In this document: piece by piece, positions 6,560-8,161 of the stretch
Layout: every line of letters begins with the position of its first letter
Position numbering within the stretch: the first letter of the stretch is position 1
Origin: an uncultured Phaeodactylibacter sp.
GTDB taxonomy: Bacteria > Bacteroidota > Bacteroidia > Chitinophagales > Saprospiraceae
Direction: 5' to 3'
Length of the DNA stretch: 8,161 bases
Assembly: GCA_913062745.1 (NCBI GenBank)
Contig: CAJXXJ010000139.1
Location: 1 to 8,161, forward strand
Made by a program: the position numbers and the translations under genes
Notes under the pieces: model-generated
Database searches by the model: none
What the model saw: only the letters and a program-made list of their open reading frames with translations
Told to the model about the DNA's origin: nothing

Positions 6560-6613
6560 AGGGGGAAAGTCTTTAAAGTTAACGAAGCGAAATAGGCTAT
6601 TGCTTTTCCCCCT
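6560..6613 (+). terminator. Inverted repeat after the antitoxin-like gene, weak terminator candidate
   Basis: AGGGGGAAA (6560-6568) pairs perfectly with TTTCCCCCT (6605-6613), starting right after the TAA at 6556-6558. The 36-nt loop is long and no U-run follows, so a transcription terminator is uncertain. It could instead protect the 3' end of the mRNA. Confidence 0.3.
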
Positions 6614-6637
6614 TCAAAGCCCTATATTTCAGAGTAA

Positions 6638-6645
6638 ATTCAACA
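6638..6645 (+). repeat. Left target-site duplication of the MITE
   Basis: ATTCAACA lies immediately left of the terminal inverted repeat and is identical to 6895-6902 immediately right of the other end. Its exact match and exact abutment at both ends make it a target-site duplication of 8 bp. Confidence 0.8.
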
Positions 6646-6764
6646 GGGCGCAAACCAAATTGTCGCAACAGCAAGAATGATTGCAACTGGCTTATGCCAG
6701 TAAGACTTACCCGTTGAATTCAACGATAGGACTTTGGCTTTAAATGCTCCAGCTCGATACTTTT

Positions 6765-6781
6765 TGACTTCGGAGAAGTCA
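6765..6781. repeat. Hairpin A inside the MITE
   Basis: TGACTTC-GGA-GAAGTCA forms a perfect 7-bp stem with a 3-nt loop. The 15-nt core GACTTCGGAGAAGTC recurs identically at 6816-6830, 50 bp away. Only the outermost pair differs: T-A here. Confidence 0.75.
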
Positions 6782-6814
6782 TACATTTATAACCTCAAAA
6801 CCATAAATGGCAAT

Positions 6815-6831
6815 CGACTTCGGAGAAGTCG
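6815..6831. repeat. Hairpin B inside the MITE
   Basis: CGACTTC-GGA-GAAGTCG forms a perfect 7-bp stem with the same core as hairpin A. Its closing pair is C-G where hairpin A has T-A, a compensatory difference that keeps the stem intact. Confidence 0.75.
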
Positions 6832-6894
6832 CACATTATCCTGGAGCATGTAAACTTTAGCAAAAGTTCCAAAGCGACAATTTGGTTTACGCCC

Positions 6895-6902
6895 ATTCAA
6901 CA
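6895..6902 (+). repeat. Right target-site duplication of the MITE
   Basis: ATTCAACA abuts the right terminal repeat and matches the copy at 6638-6645 exactly. Removing 6646-6902 would restore a single copy, with the Uma2 start codon 12 nt downstream. Confidence 0.8.
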
Positions 6903-6914
6903 ATCCGTACCCTT

Positions 6915-7538
6915 ATGCCCGATATCGCAAAGCTGCCTACCACCAACCAAGAACTCCTCGAGCTGGGCGTTCGTGAAGCCCCCGTGCGCTTCGAAGCCTC
7001 CGAAGCGGAGTACTGGGCGTTGCTCCAACAAGCCGCCTACAAGGCAGAGTATGCCAACGGGGAAATCGTTGCTACCATGGGATATGAAAATGCACTCCAC
7101 TCTGAATTAGTAAGCGAAATGATGTTTCAACTGAAAAGTATGTTTCGCAATAAGCCCTACCGTTTCGGAACCAGCAACCGCCCCATCTGCATAGAGGCCT
7201 GCAATAACGCCATCTTCATCCCCGACGGTGCTGTGCTGCAGTTGCCCCTCGACCCCTACGAATTCCAGCCGGGCATGGATGCGGAACGCACCCCGCTGCT
7301 GCTCTTTGAAGTCCTCTCGCCCAGCACCCGCATAAGGGACTTTGGCGAGAAGCTGCCTTGCTACAAGCAAATCCCCAGCCTGCAGCACATCATCTACCTG
7401 GAAACGGATAACGTCAAGGTCTTCCATTTTCACCGTCGGGAAGATGGCCTGTGGCTGGAGGGCATCTATACGGATAAGAATGATCAGATTGCTTTGCCGT
7501 ATGGGACGATTACACTGGGAGAGTTGTATGTGGAGTAG
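6915..7538 (+). CDS. Uma2-family PD-(D/E)XK nuclease-like protein
   Basis: This is a 207-aa protein of the Uma2 (formerly DUF820) family, whose fold is that of PD-(D/E)XK nucleases; the biological role of most members is unknown. Visible family marks are EYANGEIV (45-52) followed by H62, IPDGAVL (102-108, D104), FEVLSPSTRIRDFGEKLPCY (131-150, with E132 and K146) and IIYLE (159-163). The acidic residues expected at the active site are present. The ATG at 6915 is preferred over a TTG at 6882, because that TTG lies inside the right terminal repeat of the MITE and its extra residues would come from the inserted element. The MITE ends 20 nt before this start, so the native leader is only about 12 nt beyond the duplicated target. 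The native promoter has probably been displaced, and expression may depend on the element. Length is normal for the family and there is no sign of damage. Confidence 0.88.
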   Translation: MPDIAKLPTTNQELLELGVREAPVRFEASEAEYWALLQQAAYKAEYANGEIVATMGYENALHSELVSEMMFQLKSMFRNKPYRFGTSNRPICIEACNNAIFIPDGAVLQLPLDPYEFQPGMDAERTPLLLFEVLSPSTRIRDFGEKLPCYKQIPSLQHIIYLETDNVKVFHFHRREDGLWLEGIYTDKNDQIALPYGTITLGELYVE

Positions 7539-7604
7539 GGTGATACCTGATTAAGCAAGCTTACAACCAAACCGAAACACACAGCACAGTACCCACCAAA
7601 CAAC

Positions 7605-7638
7605 AAAAGCCGCCTCCACCCCATTGGGCGAAAGCGGC
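7605..7638 (-). terminator. Rho-independent terminator of the T9SS-exported protein gene
   Basis: On the minus strand GCCGCTTTCGCCC (7638-7626) pairs with GGGTGGAGGCGGC (7621-7609) around the loop AATG. This makes 13 consecutive pairs, of which three are G-U. It is followed by TTTTGTTGTT. It begins 24 nt after the stop codon at 7662, exactly where a terminator is expected. Confidence 0.8.
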
Positions 7639-7653
7639 CAGATTAGCATCTGG
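7638..7653. repeat. Small hairpin between the stop codon and the terminator
   Basis: CCAGAT (7638-7643) pairs with ATCTGG (7648-7653) around a 4-nt loop. In addition GCAAGCTT (7555-7562) and AAGCTTGC (7654-7661) are exact reverse complements that bracket the whole terminator region, about 90 bp apart. A cruciform or a larger RNA fold over the Uma2/T9SS convergent junction is possible. Confidence 0.4.
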
Positions 7654-7661
7654 AAGCTTGC

Positions 7662-8161
7662 CTATCGTACGATATTCAGCTTCCCGATTCCCCTTACTTG
7701 TTGATTATTTTCTATGATGCGGTACATGTACATGCCCGTTTGCAGATGGGCGGGCAGGGTGTACTGCATGATCTGTCCTTTCAAACCATTGACAGGCCAT
7801 ACGGCAGCCTGACGGCCGTGAGCGTCAATGAGCTCCAGCACTCCATTGTCCACTGCGGCCGGCATCTCGACGGAAAGCAGGGCACCGGCAGCCGCCGGGT
7901 TGGGAAATGCCTTTGTGGTTGCCGGTGCTGCAGCCGCGTTGGAAGTGGAGTTGATGAATTGCACGATATCATCGGAGATGGTAAAGAATACGACTTCCCC
8001 CTCACTGTTTACCTCAATATTGGCGGCAGTACGGGGCAGCCCTTTGGCATAGATGAGGTAGCGGGTGGTGATTTGGGTCTCGCCCTGTTCCAGCCCGAAC
8101 GCGTCGAGCATCAGCTGAGGGGCAGGCTGCCCGCCCAGGGTGTAATTGTTGGTTACCACCC
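7662..8161 (-). CDS. C-terminus of a T9SS-exported protein (type A sorting domain), partial
   Basis: The gene runs off the right edge; about 166 codons are visible and the true start is outside. The GTG near 8159 is an internal valine codon and not a start. The last 80 or so residues form a type A sorting domain of the Bacteroidota type IX secretion system. They include the AFPNPAAAGALLSVEMP opening, a VLELIDAHGRQ strand-turn, the LPAHLQTGMYMYRI motif and a final GKLNIVR. This domain directs export across the outer membrane and is removed or used for surface attachment. The upstream part (TLGGQPAPQLMLDAFGLE, then TRYLIYAKGLPRTAANIEV) is probably the end of the passenger, whose function I cannot identify. 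The gene is convergent with the Uma2 gene and has a strong terminator 24 nt after its stop. Confidence 0.9.
   Translation of the reverse strand, partial: VVTNNYTLGGQPAPQLMLDAFGLEQGETQITTRYLIYAKGLPRTAANIEVNSEGEVVFFTISDDIVQFINSTSNAAAAPATTKAFPNPAAAGALLSVEMPAAVDNGVLELIDAHGRQAAVWPVNGLKGQIMQYTLPAHLQTGMYMYRIIENNQQVRGIGKLNIVR

Larger units (their letters stand above)
6646..6894. mobile_element. 249-bp MITE, non-autonomous element with 21-bp terminal inverted repeats
   Basis: The ends are 21-bp inverted repeats (6646-6666 and 6874-6894). The left one starts GGGCGCAAACCAAATTGTCG; the right one is its reverse complement with one mismatch at the sixth base. An exact 8-bp duplication of ATTCAACA abuts both ends. 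The interior has no plausible ORF. It is instead a series of palindromes: 6686-6701 (ACTGGC/GCCAGT), 6712-6725 (CGTTGAATTCAACG, perfect), 6744-6752 with 6841-6849 (ATGCTCCAG/CTGGAGCAT), 6765-6781, 6784-6809 (CATTTAT/ATAAATG), 6815-6831 and 6853-6868 (AACTTT/AAAGTT). An element this small must have been moved in trans by a transposase from elsewhere. An 8-bp duplication fits several IS families (for example IS66, ISL3, IS1595, IS256), and I cannot choose among them. The near-intact ends and perfect duplication suggest recent insertion. Confidence 0.82.

Noticed and set aside
6765..6831. CRISPR array suggested by two copies of a palindromic repeat 50 bp apart
   Set aside because: There are only two 15-17-bp copies, the spacer itself is a hairpin, no cas genes are present, and both copies lie within an element with terminal repeats and a target duplication.
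6882..6914. TTG start for the Uma2 gene, adding 11 residues
   Set aside because: It lies inside the right terminal repeat of the MITE, while the ATG at 6915 gives a normal-length family member.

Overview
The window looks like a chromosomal segment from a Bacteroidota bacterium. The clearest evidence is a C-terminal type IX secretion (T9SS type A) sorting domain at the right edge. An effector-associated domain of the EAD11 type, a DUF6175-like protein and promoter-like sites resembling the Bacteroidota consensus (TTG, about 20 nt, TAnnTTTG) also fit. The mid-range GC content and gene families would suit a Saprospiria-like lineage, but that is a guess.

Layout: (1) Positions 1-247 hold no gene I can support, only two inverted repeats. 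(2) 248-1258 (+) is a zinc-dependent alcohol dehydrogenase. (3) 4137-1294 (-) is a three-gene, probably co-transcribed cassette. It encodes an EAD11-like protein with one membrane span and an extracytoplasmic C-terminal domain, then a CsgG-like secreted protein, then a DUF6175-like secreted protein. A promoter-like site lies upstream at 4251-4281, and a REP-like double palindrome lies between the last two genes. (4) 4448-5554 (+) is a membrane-anchored metallo-beta-lactamase-fold hydrolase of the NAPE-PLD/RomA type. (5) 5696-6094 (+) is a small VanZ-family membrane protein with its own promoter-like site. (6) 6095-6914 is an accessory patch with a 30-codon ORF of unknown status, a 65-aa antitoxin-like protein with no toxin beside it, and a 249-bp non-coding mobile element. 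(7) 6915-7538 (+) is a Uma2-family PD-(D/E)XK protein. (8) 8161-7662 (-) is the C-terminus of a T9SS-exported protein, followed by a strong rho-independent terminator.

Two things stand out. First, 6646-6894 has every structural mark of a MITE: near-perfect 21-bp terminal inverted repeats, an exact 8-bp target duplication (ATTCAACA), no coding capacity, and an interior packed with hairpins. Two of those hairpins share a core but have a compensatory change in the closing pair. It sits just upstream of the Uma2 start codon. Second, the EAD11-TM / CsgG-like / DUF6175-like cassette joins a domain known from bacterial conflict and signalling systems to an envelope assembly. It could be an envelope-spanning sensor or effector system; that is inference from domain content and gene order only.

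The remaining genes (alcohol dehydrogenase, MBL-fold hydrolase, VanZ) look like ordinary stand-alone genes and show no evident functional link to each other.
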